Assembly: GCF_014679505.1 (NCBI RefSeq)
Contig: NZ_CP061474.1
Span: 588,001-652,000 of the forward strand
Reading direction: 5' to 3'
Source: Geobacillus sp. 46C-IIa
GTDB lineage: Bacteria; Bacillota; Bacilli; Bacillales; Anoxybacillaceae
DNA length: 64,000 nt
Position numbers and translations under genes: made by a program. Positions within the stretch are counted from its first letter, which is position 1. Each line of letters begins with the position of its first letter. Shown here piece after piece: positions 17,687 to 26,877 of the stretch. Below the pieces are notes generated by a model. The model saw nothing but the letters and a program-made list of their open reading frames with translations, was not told where the DNA came from and made no database searches.

Positions 17687-17882
17687 AAGGTAAATCCCCA
17701 GTAAAAGAACGAGCGCGTTGGCTACTCGAACAATGGTTTTTAGTTCCCTTCCCCCTAGTGTAAAAAATGGTGTTAATAGTAAATATGACTATTCGCCTCT
17801 AGATCTGTTGATTCATGATGAAACAAGATGAACATGCCGCAGGCAGAGGACGGGAAGATCACCGCTGCGGCCTGCCTAACCG

Positions 17883-17912
17883 TTGAACCCCCGCCGCCGC
17901 CACCGTTATAAT
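17883..17912 (+). promoter_or_regulatory. Putative sigma-A promoter of ytoI
   Basis: TTGAAC (17883-17888) and TATAAT (17907-17912) with an 18-base GC-rich spacer. The start codon lies 34 bases downstream. Nothing else is recognised in 17687-17882. Confidence 0.65.
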
Positions 17913-17945
17913 AGAAAGTAACAATGCGTAAAGGGTGAAGGACTG

Positions 17946-19253
17946 TTGGCGACAAAACATGAACAAATTTTAGAATACATTCATCAGCTGCCGATCGGCG
18001 AGAAAATTTCCGTCCGCCAGATCGCCAAAGAAATGGGCGTGAGCGAAGGAACGGCATACCGGGCGATCAAGGACGCGGAAAACAAAGGATATGTGAGCAC
18101 GATTGAGCGCGTCGGCACGATTCGGATCGAGAAAAAGCGGAAGGAAAACATTGAAAAGCTGACGTATGCTGAAGTCGTCAACATTGTCGACGGGCAAGTG
18201 CTCGGCGGGAAGGAAGGGTTGCATAAAACGCTGAACCGCTTTGTCATCGGCGCGATGCAGCTCGAGGCGATGATGCGCTATACCGGGGCGGGCGATTTGT
18301 TGATTGTCGGCAACCGGACGAAGGCGCATGAACTCGCGCTTCAGGCTGGGGCGGCAGTGCTCATCACCGGCGGGTTTGATACGGCCGACCACGTCAAAAA
18401 GCTCGCCGATGAGCGGCAGCTGCCGATCATCTCGACAAGCTACGATACGTTTACCGTGGCGACGATGATCAACCGTGCCATTTACGACCAGTTGATCAAA
18501 AAAGAAATTGTGCTCGTCGAGGATATTATTATCCCGCTGGAAAAAACAGCGTACTTGCGCGTCGATGATCCGGTCGAGCGGTGGTATGCGTTAAACAAAG
18601 AAACGCGCCACAGCCGCTTTCCGGTCGTCGATGACGATTGGAGAGTGCAAGGGATTGTGACGGCGAAAGACGTGCTTGATATGGATCGCCAGCTGCCGAT
18701 CGAAAAAGTGATGACGAAGCAGCCGATTACGGTGAACGGAAAAACGTCGGTCGCTTTTGCCTCCCACATTATGGTATGGGAAGGGATCGAACTCTTGCCC
18801 GTTGTCGATGACCACCACCGGCTGCAAGGAATCATCAGCCGCCAAGATGTGTTAAAAGCGCTGCAGATGGCACAGCGCCAGCCGCAAGTCGGCGAGACGA
18901 TCGATGATCTCGTCACCGCTCAGTTTCGCGAGTCAGGAGACAAAGAGACGCTGTTTCGCTGCTCGATCACCCCACAAATGACGAACTATTTAGGGACGCT
19001 CTCATACGGCGTGTTTACGACGATCGTCACCGAGGCGGCGGCGCGGATGCTGCGGGCGTACAAACGCGGCGATTTAGTGATGGAAAGCATCACCATTTAT
19101 TTCATCAAGCCGGTGCAAATCGACAGCACGGTCGACGTGCAGGCGAAACTGCTTGAGCTCGGGCGCAAGTTCGGGAAAGTGGATGTCGAGGTGTATAACG
19201 AAGGGGCCATCGTCGGCAAGGCGATGATGATGTGCCAGCTGATCGACCGATAG
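17946..19253 (+). CDS. ytoI: YtoI-like HTH / DRTGG / CBS / hotdog protein
   Basis: 435 residues from a TTG at 17946, following AAGGGTGAAGG. Domains in order: an N-terminal winged helix (about 1-60, SVRQIAKEMGVSEGTAYRAIKDAE), a DRTGG domain (about 70-185), two CBS motifs (about 195-310, SRFPVVDDDWRVQGIVTAKDVL and LLPVVDDHHRLQGIISRQDVL) and a C-terminal hotdog fold (about 325-430). CBS pairs bind adenine nucleotides and hotdog folds bind acyl-CoA, so it is probably a nucleotide- or acyl-CoA-responsive regulator. B. subtilis ytoI has the same neighbours (ytpI, nrnA). Its targets are unknown. Confidence 0.88.
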   Translation: MATKHEQILEYIHQLPIGEKISVRQIAKEMGVSEGTAYRAIKDAENKGYVSTIERVGTIRIEKKRKENIEKLTYAEVVNIVDGQVLGGKEGLHKTLNRFVIGAMQLEAMMRYTGAGDLLIVGNRTKAHELALQAGAAVLITGGFDTADHVKKLADERQLPIISTSYDTFTVATMINRAIYDQLIKKEIVLVEDIIIPLEKTAYLRVDDPVERWYALNKETRHSRFPVVDDDWRVQGIVTAKDVLDMDRQLPIEKVMTKQPITVNGKTSVAFASHIMVWEGIELLPVVDDHHRLQGIISRQDVLKALQMAQRQPQVGETIDDLVTAQFRESGDKETLFRCSITPQMTNYLGTLSYGVFTTIVTEAAARMLRAYKRGDLVMESITIYFIKPVQIDSTVDVQAKLLELGRKFGKVDVEVYNEGAIVGKAMMMCQLIDR

Positions 19254-19344
19254 ACGCCGAAGGCGCGATCATCGGTGCGGCCATCCTTTAGAGGGGGCGG
19301 ATGGGACAGTTCGCTCACCGGCACGAACATTGTCCTTTTAAAGG

Positions 19345-19389
19345 AAAAGGAGCGCACGCATGACCATGCTGTCTGCTGTGCACTCCTTG
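19345..19389 (-). terminator. Terminator of ytpI
   Basis: On the minus strand, AAGGAGTGCAC pairs with GTGCGCTCCTT with minor mismatches, followed by a pyrimidine-rich TTTTCC tract, just after the ytpI stop. Confidence 0.6.
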
Positions 19390-19393
19390 ATTT

Positions 19394-19702
19394 CTACACC
19401 CGTTTCGCCGCTTCTTCCGCTTCTTTGACCGCCTGCGGCAAATAATGGCGGTAGGCGCGATAGCCGGCCCAAACGCTGCCAAAGCCCAGGGCGATAAAAA
19501 TGGCGGAGACGATGTACGTCACCGTTGTCGAATACAAAAACAGTTGGTTGATGCCGAACAACGCGACAAACAACCCGAGCGCCATGCTCGATTTCGCCGA
19601 GAAAAACTGGCGCTCGATCGGACGACGGGCGCGGACATAGCGGATTTTATAATAGACGTAAAACGAAAAGGAAAATATAATGAAAATAACCAATGCTGGC
19701 AT
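19394..19702 (-). CDS. ytpI: YtpI-like membrane protein
   Basis: 102 residues from the ATG at 19702 with GGAGGGAG upstream; a longer frame to 19861 lacks a ribosome site and would overlap nrnA. Three hydrophobic segments are visible: PALVIFIIFSFSFYVYY, GLFVALFGINQLFLY and TYIVSAIFIALGFGSVW. The loop after the first is basic (KIRYVRARRPIER). B. subtilis YtpI is an uncharacterised membrane protein in the same position, divergent from nrnA. No enzymatic residues are apparent. Confidence 0.85.
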   Translation of the reverse strand: MPALVIFIIFSFSFYVYYKIRYVRARRPIERQFFSAKSSMALGLFVALFGINQLFLYSTTVTYIVSAIFIALGFGSVWAGYRAYRHYLPQAVKEAEEAAKRV

Positions 19703-19802
19703 CGCTGCTCCCTCCGTTGTCCATTTCTTTTTCCATTGTACATAGAAACGGAAAAAAAGGCCAGCGGTTGAAAATGACAGGTGATCCAAAAGGGGAAGAA
19801 CA

Positions 19803-20750
19803 ATGAGAGAACAATGCCAAGAAATTTTAGATGTCATTCGCCAATTTGATACGATCATCATTCACCGTCATGTGCGCCCGGATCCGGACGCATACGGGTC
19901 GCAAGGCGGATTGGCGGCGCTGCTTCAGGCGTCGTTTCCGGAAAAGCGGGTGTATGCGGTTGGGACAGATGACCCGTCGTTGTCGTTTTTGCGGAAAATG
20001 GATGCCATTGACGATGCAGTCTATGAACAGGCGTTGGTCATCGTCTGCGACACAGCCAACGAGGAGCGGATTTGCGACAGCCGCTACCGGCTCGGGCGGA
20101 AGCTCATTAAAATCGACCACCACCCGAACGACACGCCGTACGGTGACATCATGTGGGTCAATCCAGATGCCAGCTCGACGAGCGAAATGATTTACGAGCT
20201 GTATTTGACTGGGAAAGATCAAGGGCTGACGATGACGACTGAGGCAGCGCGCTTGATCTACGCCGGTATTGTCGGGGATACGGGCCGCTTTATGTTTCCG
20301 CGCACGAGCGAAAACACGTTTCGTTACGCCGGGGAGCTCATTTCGTACGGCTTTTCGCTCACGGAATTGTACGACGGATTGTATCGAACGAGTTTGCCGC
20401 TTGCCCGTTTAAGCGGCTATGTACTGTCGAACTTTACGGTCGAGGAAGGAGTGGCGGCCGTCAAAATGCCGCGGGCGCTCCTTGAAGAGTACGGCGTCAC
20501 CCCGCCCGAGGCGTCGCAGCTTGTCGGACTGCTCGGCAATATCGACGGCATTGTCGCCTGGGTGTTTTTTATTGAGGAGGAGAAGGAAATTCGCGTCCGC
20601 TTCCGCTCGAAAGGGCCGATCATCAACGTTGTCGCCAAACGGCACGGCGGCGGTGGACACCCGCTTGCGGCCGGCGCTTCCATCGCGTCATGGGAAGAAG
20701 CGGACCGCGTTGTCGAAGACGTGAAAGCCATCTGCCGAGGCGAGCGGTAA
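19803..20750 (+). CDS. nrnA: Bifunctional oligoribonuclease / pAp phosphatase NrnA
   Basis: 315 residues of the DHH-DHHA1 family. Metal-site motifs run in order: HRHVRPDPDAYGS (near residue 23), a central VICDTAN, the DHH signature KIDHHPND, and the C-terminal DHHA1 glycine motif HGGGGHPLAAGA. The enzyme degrades 2-5-nt RNA fragments from the end and removes the 3' phosphate from pAp, linking RNA turnover to sulfur metabolism. The ATG at 19803 follows AAGGGGAAG. It is convergent with ytrI, and a hairpin repeat separates them. Confidence 0.96.
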   Translation: MREQCQEILDVIRQFDTIIIHRHVRPDPDAYGSQGGLAALLQASFPEKRVYAVGTDDPSLSFLRKMDAIDDAVYEQALVIVCDTANEERICDSRYRLGRKLIKIDHHPNDTPYGDIMWVNPDASSTSEMIYELYLTGKDQGLTMTTEAARLIYAGIVGDTGRFMFPRTSENTFRYAGELISYGFSLTELYDGLYRTSLPLARLSGYVLSNFTVEEGVAAVKMPRALLEEYGVTPPEASQLVGLLGNIDGIVAWVFFIEEEKEIRVRFRSKGPIINVVAKRHGGGGHPLAAGASIASWEEADRVVEDVKAICRGER

Positions 20751-20809
20751 GGGAACATGGCCGTTCTTCTAGACAAAGAACCATATGCGCCGATGCGGCA
20801 ATGAGAAAA

Positions 20810-20833
20810 GGTGTCCCGACGCTTTGGGGGCAC
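20810..20833 (+). repeat. GGTGTCCC hairpin repeat, copy 2
   Basis: GGTGTCCC pairs with GGGGGCACC across GACGCTTT, flanked by AAAA and CTCTTTT, so it can terminate nrnA and perhaps ytrI from the other side. Confidence 0.75.
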
Positions 20834-20878
20834 CCTCTTTTGCCGCCGACGGGCAATGGCGCGCAGCCAGGCGCCTGG

Positions 20879-21382
20879 TTACGGGAGCGGCGTTAATTTT
20901 ACTTCGACAGCTAAGACGGTGTAAATGGTGAGTGTGTGAATTTGGAGCCGATATGGTTTTTCGTGGATTGTATACGTTTTGTTTTCGATGGCCCGCTTGA
21001 TCAATTCGCGGCTGTTGTACACTGTTTCAATATCCTTTGTAATTAAATGGGACAAGTCTTCTTTGACGCTGTCTTCGATGCGGAACGTCGTGTACGAGTC
21101 AAGTTTGTATTGCTCGGCGTTGGCGAGATGAACGGAAACGTCTTGCACGGTCAGCTTTTTTTTCATTTCTTTGTTGTAATGGATATAGTCTTCTTGCCAA
21201 ATGCGGATTTCATTTTGCAAATCGGCGATCTGCTCGTTGAGCTCGTTGACATGCCGCACTTGTTTTTCCTGCAGGACGCCGAAAATATATAAAAAGACAA
21301 ACCAGCTAATCAGCGCTCCGATCGCTGCGCCGGCGAAAAAGCGCTGCCATGAGGGGGATTGGTAATACGGAGGAATTCTCAT
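20879..21382 (-). CDS. ytrI: Sporulation membrane protein YtrI
   Basis: 167 residues from the ATG at 21382, which overlaps the ytrH stop by four bases (ATGA). One N-terminal membrane segment (FFAGAAIGALISWFVFLYIFG, about 15-35) is followed by a coiled-coil stretch (HVNELNEQIADLQNEIRIW) and a soluble C-terminal domain. B. subtilis YtrI is made in the mother cell under sigma-E and is needed for efficient sporulation. Translational coupling to ytrH indicates that the two act together. Confidence 0.9.
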   Translation of the reverse strand: MRIPPYYQSPSWQRFFAGAAIGALISWFVFLYIFGVLQEKQVRHVNELNEQIADLQNEIRIWQEDYIHYNKEMKKKLTVQDVSVHLANAEQYKLDSYTTFRIEDSVKEDLSHLITKDIETVYNSRELIKRAIENKTYTIHEKPYRLQIHTLTIYTVLAVEVKLTPLP

Positions 21383-21720
21383 GGCGAAATGTGCTCCTGC
21401 GTCAGCCACGTAATGATCGCTACCCCTGTTTGCGCGCCGCCCATGGCGGACAAAATAAGCAAAAATTGCCGTACGATATCTTTCGTTTCTCCAAGAAACA
21501 GCCCTCGCTCGACGACGTAAAACGTATCAAACGTCCCGCCGATGGCGGCCACCACCGCCCAAATGCGCAAATCGCCGGCGAACCGATACATGGCGGTCAG
21601 CGGTTGGCCGCCGCTCAAAAAAGCGCCGAGCGCGCCGATCATGGCGCCGCCGAGCAGCACGCCGACCGCGATGAAATAGCTTTGGATAAATGCCGGCAAA
21701 AAGGCCACTTTTTCGTTCAT
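21379..21720 (-). CDS. ytrH: Sporulation membrane protein YtrH
   Basis: 113 residues from the ATG at 21720 with a GGCGGGG site upstream; the frame runs on to 21915 but that part overlaps dnaE and lacks a start signal. Three hydrophobic segments are seen (SYFIAVGVLLGGAMIGALGAF, IWAVVAAIGGTFDTFYV, FLLILSAMGGAQTGVAIITW). B. subtilis YtrH is a sigma-E-controlled membrane protein required for normal spores. It is the first gene of a ytrH-ytrI operon and is divergent from dnaE, separated by about 115 bases. Confidence 0.9.
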   Translation of the reverse strand: MNEKVAFLPAFIQSYFIAVGVLLGGAMIGALGAFLSGGQPLTAMYRFAGDLRIWAVVAAIGGTFDTFYVVERGLFLGETKDIVRQFLLILSAMGGAQTGVAIITWLTQEHISP

Positions 21721-21835
21721 CTGTTTCCCCGCCCTTTCTTTATCTTTTACTATGTATATCAACAAATTGGACGGAATATGTAGCCGAAGGAAAAGTTTTC
21801 GCCCGTCAAACGGTACGGATGAAGGAGGGATGGCC

Positions 21836-24800
21836 ATGACGTTCGTCCATTTGCATGTGTTAAGCGGATACAGCTTGCTGCAAAGCACGGCGACGGTCGA
21901 GGCGCTTGCGGCCAAAGCGAAACAGCTCGGCTACGAGGCTTTGGCGCTCACGGACCGCCATGTGCTGTATGGCGCCATTCCGTTTTACCGGGAGTGCCAG
22001 CGCCACGGCCTCCGCCCGATCATCGGCATGACGGCTGATGTCGCCCTTGACGGGGACGGTGCGGCATTTCCGCTCGTCCTGCTGGCGGCCAATGAGGAAG
22101 GATACCGTCATTTAATCGAGATCAGCACAGCGGTTCAAATGGGGGAAGAAAAGCACATTCGTGAGGACGACCTCCGCCGCTTAGGCGGGGGAATCATTGC
22201 CCTCACTCCGGGTCCGGACGGACGGGTTGAATCGCTGCTTGCATCCGGAGAGATTGCGCGGGCTAAAGAAGCGCTGCTTCGCTACCGGCAGCTGTTTTCC
22301 GGCCGTTTGCATATAGCCATCCGGCGCGGCGAGCGGACGCGCGCTCCGTATGAAGGCGAGCTGCTGCGGCTGGCTGAAGAGACCGGTGTTCCGATCGTTG
22401 CGACGAACGATGTCCGCTACGTTGAGCGCGAGGATGCACTCGCATGGCGCTGCTTGCAGGCGATTGACCGAGGGGTGCCGCTTGCAGATATAGCGGAAGA
22501 GGCTGAGCGTTATTTGGCGGCGCCAGACGAGATGGCCCGCCGCTTTGCGGATTTGCCGGAGGCGCTTGCCAACAGTATGGAGATCGCCAATCAATGCGCG
22601 CTCCATATCGAGTTCGGCCGTCGGCGGCTGCCGAAGTTTCCGGTGCCGGATGGAGAGACGGCGGATGATTATTTGCGCCGCTTGTGCGAACAAGGGCTCG
22701 CCCGCCGCGTGCCATCAGCTGACGCACGCTACTGGGAGCGGCTTGAGCATGAGATGCGCATCATTCAAGCGATGCGTTTTAGCGACTATTTTTTGATCGT
22801 CGCTGATGTGCTCGCCTACGCCCGCCAGCGCGGCATTTTGACCGGCCCGGGCCGCGGCTCGGCGGCCGGGTCGCTCGTCGCCTACGCTTTGTCGATCACC
22901 GATGTCGATCCGATCCAATACGGGCTCTTGTTTGAACGGTTTTTAAACCCGGAACGGGTGTCGGTGCCGGATATTGATTTAGATTTCCCCGATGACCGCC
23001 GTGAAGATGTGATCCGCTATGTCGCCGGCAAATACGGCCATGACCGCGTCGCACAAATCATTACATTCGGCACGTTCGGCGCCAAAGCGGCGCTGCGCGA
23101 GACGGCAAAGGCGCTTGGCGTCCCCAGGCGCGAAGCGGAACAAGTCATGGCGCTGCTGCCGAACAAACAAGGCGTGACCATCAGCCAATGGCAGCGCGAA
23201 TCCGCCGCCTTCCGCCGCGCGTTCCGCGCTCTCCCTAACGGAGAGCGGTGGCTTGCGATCGCACAAAAACTCGAAGGGCTGCCGCGCCATACGTCGATCC
23301 ACGCTGCTGGCGTCATCATCAGCCCAGAGCCGCTCATGCGCGATGTGCCGCTGCAGCCAAGCCATGGCGAGTGGCCGCTTACGCAATACGCCATGGGGGC
23401 GTTGGAAGCGCTCGGTCTATTGAAAATCGATTTTCTCGGCTTGCGCACGCTGACGCTGCTGGGTGAGATGGTGCGCCTCGTCGAACGGCAGACGGGGAAG
23501 CCGTTTGACGTGCGCGCGTTGCCGCTTGATGATGAAAAAACGTATGCGCTGCTTGGCGCTGGGGATACAACCGGCGTTTTTCAGCTCGAGTCAGGCGGCA
23601 TGAAACGCGTGCTTGCCGAACTGCGTCCGTCGACATTGGAAGAGGTCGTCGCCGTCAATGCGCTGTACCGGCCGGGGCCGATGAACATGATTCCCACTTA
23701 TATCCGGCGCAAGCGCGGCGAAGAGACGATTTCGTATCTCCATCCGGACCTTGAGCCGATTTTGGCGCCGACATACGGCGTTCTCATTTACCAAGAACAA
23801 ATTATGCAAATCGCCGCCCGGCTCGCCGGGTTTTCGCTCGGCAAAGCGGATGTGCTCCGGCGGGCGGTGTCGAAAAAGGAAAAAGCGCTGCTCGCTGAAT
23901 ATCGGGAAGAATTTGTGGCCGGCTGCGCAGCGAACGGCTATCCGGCGCCGGTGGCCGAGGAGTTGTACCGGCAAATCGTCCGCTTCGCCGATTATGGCTT
24001 TAACCGAAGCCATGCCGTCAGCTATACGCTGTTGTCGTATGCGATGGCGTATATGAAAGCCCATTACCCGCGTTGCTTTTATGCGGTCATGCTCTCGAAC
24101 GCGTCCGGTGATCGGGAAAAAATGGCGCTTTATAGCCGTGAGGCGTCACGAAAAGGCATTCCGATCCTGCCGCCGTCGGTCAACCGGAGCGGCTATCGGT
24201 TCACCGTGGAAGGGGAGGCGATCCGCGCGGGGCTGGCAGCGGTGAAGCACGTCGGCTCGGCGGCGAAGCTCATCATAGACGAACGAAGGGAGCATGGGCC
24301 GTTTGCCGACTTTTTCGATTTTGCCGTTCGCCTGCTGCCAAAGGGGCTGGCGCGTCCGGCGCTTGAGGCGCTGATTTCCGTCGGCGCGTTTGACGAGTTG
24401 GGCGGGGAGCGGGGTTCACTTTTGGCCAGCATAGAGATCGCCATCGAACACGTGCAATTGATGGGGCCATACTTAGAAGCCGGCGGTCGGTCGCTCAAGC
24501 CGAAATACGCGGATGCGCCGCCGCTTTCCCCTGCCGAGCGGCGGCAGCGGGAAAACGAATGGCTCGGCTTCGCTGTCACTCCGCACCCGGCCGTCGTCTG
24601 CCGCCCGCTGTTTCAAGCGGCTCGGGCGGTGCCCATAGCGGAGGTGCACGGTTCGCCGGCCGTGATCGGCGGCTGCATCGCTGAGCTGCGGAAAACGAGA
24701 ACGAAGTTCGGGGATGAAATGGCGTTTATCACGGTCAGCGATGAAAGCGGAGAAATGGAGGCGGTCGCTTTTCCGTCTGTCTATGCCCGCGCGGCTGGCG

Positions 24801-25117
24801 AACTTGCGGAAGGGAATTTTGTGCTGCTCGCGGGAACGATGGAGATGCGCGCCGGACGGCGGCAGCTCGTTCTCCGCCGGGCGGAACGTCTGCCGGTGTC
24901 GGCGCTGTATATTCAGGCGAATCTTGCCGACAAACCGCGGCTTTCCGCGCTCAAGCCGCTGCTTGAACAGCATCGCGGCAGCACTCCGGTTTATTTGTAC
25001 GATGAAGTCAAGCGGACGCTCCTCCGCCTGCCGGAGCAGTATCGCATCGCGTTGACCGCGCCGCTTGTCGATGCACTGTTCGCCGTGTTCGGCGCCGGTG
25101 GCCTAGCCGTCAAATAA
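21836..25117 (+). CDS. dnaE: DNA polymerase III alpha subunit DnaE
   Basis: 1,093 residues from the ATG at 21836, six bases after AAGGAGGG. Domains in order: an N-terminal PHP domain (FVHLHVLSGYSLLQS), the C-family polymerase core with the catalytic aspartates in VPDIDLDFPDD near residue 380 and GPGRGSAAGSLVAY before it, a helix-hairpin-helix region, and a C-terminal OB fold (about 950-1040). In Firmicutes this error-prone polymerase extends RNA primers before handing over to PolC. The single gene is divergent from ytrHI. In B. subtilis the next gene is the malic enzyme ytsJ; here a FadR-type regulator takes that place. Confidence 0.97.
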   Translation: MTFVHLHVLSGYSLLQSTATVEALAAKAKQLGYEALALTDRHVLYGAIPFYRECQRHGLRPIIGMTADVALDGDGAAFPLVLLAANEEGYRHLIEISTAVQMGEEKHIREDDLRRLGGGIIALTPGPDGRVESLLASGEIARAKEALLRYRQLFSGRLHIAIRRGERTRAPYEGELLRLAEETGVPIVATNDVRYVEREDALAWRCLQAIDRGVPLADIAEEAERYLAAPDEMARRFADLPEALANSMEIANQCALHIEFGRRRLPKFPVPDGETADDYLRRLCEQGLARRVPSADARYWERLEHEMRIIQAMRFSDYFLIVADVLAYARQRGILTGPGRGSAAGSLVAYALSITDVDPIQYGLLFERFLNPERVSVPDIDLDFPDDRREDVIRYVAGKYGHDRVAQIITFGTFGAKAALRETAKALGVPRREAEQVMALLPNKQGVTISQWQRESAAFRRAFRALPNGERWLAIAQKLEGLPRHTSIHAAGVIISPEPLMRDVPLQPSHGEWPLTQYAMGALEALGLLKIDFLGLRTLTLLGEMVRLVERQTGKPFDVRALPLDDEKTYALLGAGDTTGVFQLESGGMKRVLAELRPSTLEEVVAVNALYRPGPMNMIPTYIRRKRGEETISYLHPDLEPILAPTYGVLIYQEQIMQIAARLAGFSLGKADVLRRAVSKKEKALLAEYREEFVAGCAANGYPAPVAEELYRQIVRFADYGFNRSHAVSYTLLSYAMAYMKAHYPRCFYAVMLSNASGDREKMALYSREASRKGIPILPPSVNRSGYRFTVEGEAIRAGLAAVKHVGSAAKLIIDERREHGPFADFFDFAVRLLPKGLARPALEALISVGAFDELGGERGSLLASIEIAIEHVQLMGPYLEAGGRSLKPKYADAPPLSPAERRQRENEWLGFAVTPHPAVVCRPLFQAARAVPIAEVHGSPAVIGGCIAELRKTRTKFGDEMAFITVSDESGEMEAVAFPSVYARAAGELAEGNFVLLAGTMEMRAGRRQLVLRRAERLPVSALYIQANLADKPRLSALKPLLEQHRGSTPVYLYDEVKRTLLRLPEQYRIALTAPLVDALFAVFGAGGLAVK

Positions 25118-25165
25118 ATCGCCCTTTACTATTTCGTTATTTTGTTATATCGTATAACCATTAGG

Positions 25166-25176
25166 TGGTCAGACCA
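25166..25176. promoter_or_regulatory. FadR/LutR-type GntR operator
   Basis: TGGTCAGACCA is a perfect TGGT-N3-ACCA palindrome, the form bound by FadR-subfamily GntR regulators. It lies just downstream of an AT-rich block (TTGTTATATCGTATAAC) that could hold a -10 element and about 150 bases before the FadR-type gene, so autoregulation is likely. Confidence 0.65.
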
Positions 25177-25326
25177 GTATGGAAGCTAGAAGGCAGGGGA
25201 AACAGCGGCTTCTCGTCATTCAACGGTTCTTAAGACCGTTAAAGAGCGGGATTCATAAGTTTTTTCATTTGAGAAATATCCTTATTACCCAATCGTCGGG
25301 AGGGATCTCCGTTCAACGACGAAAAA

Positions 25327-25929
25327 GTGTATGCCGAGACGCTGAAGCATATTCACCGTCTCATTGTTCAGGATGGCCTTGCCCCCGGCGATAGGCTGCC
25401 GTCAGAGCGGGAGCTGGCTGAACGGCTCGGTGTCGGCCGTTCGTCGGTGCGCGAGGCGCTGCGAGCCCTCGAATTTCTCGGCCTGATTGAGACGCGGCGC
25501 GGGGAAGGTACATACATGCGCGAGATCGGCAGCCATCAGCTGATCGATTTGCTGGCGATGTTTTTGCTTGAAAATGAACGGGCGAAAGCCGATTTGGCGG
25601 AAACGAAATGGCTTGTCGAACGGCTGCTCCTTGAGCTTTTCTGTCAACGCTATGGCGAGGAAGCCATAAGCAGGCTTGAAAAAACCGTTCGCCAAAAGCC
25701 GATCGATTTCGAGCGATTTTTTCAGACGGTCGCCGAGGCGGCCGACAATTATTTGCTTGTCCGCATTTGGCGGGCGCTGTCCGCGTTTGCGGCCGCCTTT
25801 GCGCCGGAGCCGCCGCTTGCGGATTCGTTTTATGACCAGCTGCTAGCAGCATTGAAAAAGCGCGATCGGACGGAAGCCATCGCCGTATGGGAGGCGCATC
25901 GGCCCTGGCCATTGTCGAAAAAGAACTGA
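25327..25929 (+). CDS. FadR-subfamily GntR transcriptional regulator
   Basis: About 200 residues. The N-terminal winged helix is textbook GntR (GLAPGDRLPSERELAERLG, SSVREALRALEFLGLIETRRGEGTY-like), followed by a short FCD-type helical effector domain (about 75-190). The start is uncertain: the GTG at 25327 opens at the VYAETL motif, but relatives begin a few residues earlier and the GGGAGGG site lies at 25298-25304, with no conventional start codon at the right distance. The C-terminus is shorter than a usual FCD domain. It precedes accDA on the same strand, so control of malonyl-CoA supply is possible. A matching operator lies upstream. Confidence 0.82.
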   Translation: MYAETLKHIHRLIVQDGLAPGDRLPSERELAERLGVGRSSVREALRALEFLGLIETRRGEGTYMREIGSHQLIDLLAMFLLENERAKADLAETKWLVERLLLELFCQRYGEEAISRLEKTVRQKPIDFERFFQTVAEAADNYLLVRIWRALSAFAAAFAPEPPLADSFYDQLLAALKKRDRTEAIAVWEAHRPWPLSKKN

Positions 25930-26004
25930 CACCGTTTGACAAACAATGATACCTATTTTCGATAAAGTAGTAGAGAGGCGAAAACGCAAAGGAGGGGCTC
26001 CCTC

Positions 26005-26877
26005 ATGTGGAAAGATTTGTTTATAAAAAAGAAAAAATATGCGGCACTCCCTTCCGAGCAGGTGAGGCCCGAAGTGCCCGAAGGCGTGATGACGAAATGT
26101 CCGCAATGTAAAAAAATTATGTATACAAAAGAATTAGTGAAAAACTTGCGCGTTTGTTTAAGCTGCGGCTACCATCATCCGATGCCGGCGCGCGAACGGA
26201 TTGCCAGCGTGCTTGATGACGGCAGCTTCCGCGAGTATGATGCCGGCATGGTGTCGGTCAACCCGCTTGGGTTTCCCGGCTACAGCGAAAAGTTGGAAGA
26301 AGACCGGCGCAAATCAGGGCTAAATGAGGCGGTCGTTACCGGTGAAGGGACGCTTGAAGGCCATCCGCTCGTCATCGCGGTGATGGACTCGTCGTTCCGC
26401 ATGGGCAGCATGGGCTCCGTTGTCGGCGAAAAAATCGCCCGCGCCGTCGAGCGGGCGCGCGAACAACGGATGCCGTTTCTCATTTTTACCGCTTCCGGCG
26501 GCGCCCGCATGCAAGAAGGAGTGCTAAGCCTGATGCAAATGGCCAAAACGAGCGCCGCGCTCAAACGATTCAGCAATGACGGCGGCTTGTTTATTTCCGT
26601 TATGACCCATCCGACGACGGGCGGCGTGTCGGCAAGTTTCGCCTCGCTTGGCGATTACAACTTCGCTGAACCCGGGGCGCTCATCGGTTTTGCCGGCCGC
26701 CGCGTCATCGAGCAGACGGTGCGCGAAGAGCTGCCGGAAGATTTCCAGACGGCGGAGTTTTTGTTAAAGCACGGCCAGCTGGATGCCGTCATTCACCGCC
26801 ATGAGCTCAAAGAGAAGCTCGCGATTGTGTTCGCAATTCATGCGGGAGGAGGGGAATCGGGATGGTGGCGGAATTAG
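26005..26877 (+). CDS. accD: Acetyl-CoA carboxylase carboxyltransferase subunit beta
   Basis: 290 residues with an AAAGGAGGGG site. The four zinc-ribbon cysteines are in place (C32, C35, C51, C54), followed by the crotonase-fold carboxyltransferase core ([28 protein letters not shown]). With AccA it transfers the carboxyl group from biotin to acetyl-CoA, giving malonyl-CoA, the first committed step of fatty acid synthesis. It overlaps accA by 16 bases, so the subunits are translated together. The upstream gene is a FadR-type regulator. Confidence 0.97.
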   Translation: MWKDLFIKKKKYAALPSEQVRPEVPEGVMTKCPQCKKIMYTKELVKNLRVCLSCGYHHPMPARERIASVLDDGSFREYDAGMVSVNPLGFPGYSEKLEEDRRKSGLNEAVVTGEGTLEGHPLVIAVMDSSFRMGSMGSVVGEKIARAVERAREQRMPFLIFTASGGARMQEGVLSLMQMAKTSAALKRFSNDGGLFISVMTHPTTGGVSASFASLGDYNFAEPGALIGFAGRRVIEQTVREELPEDFQTAEFLLKHGQLDAVIHRHELKEKLAIVFAIHAGGGESGWWRN

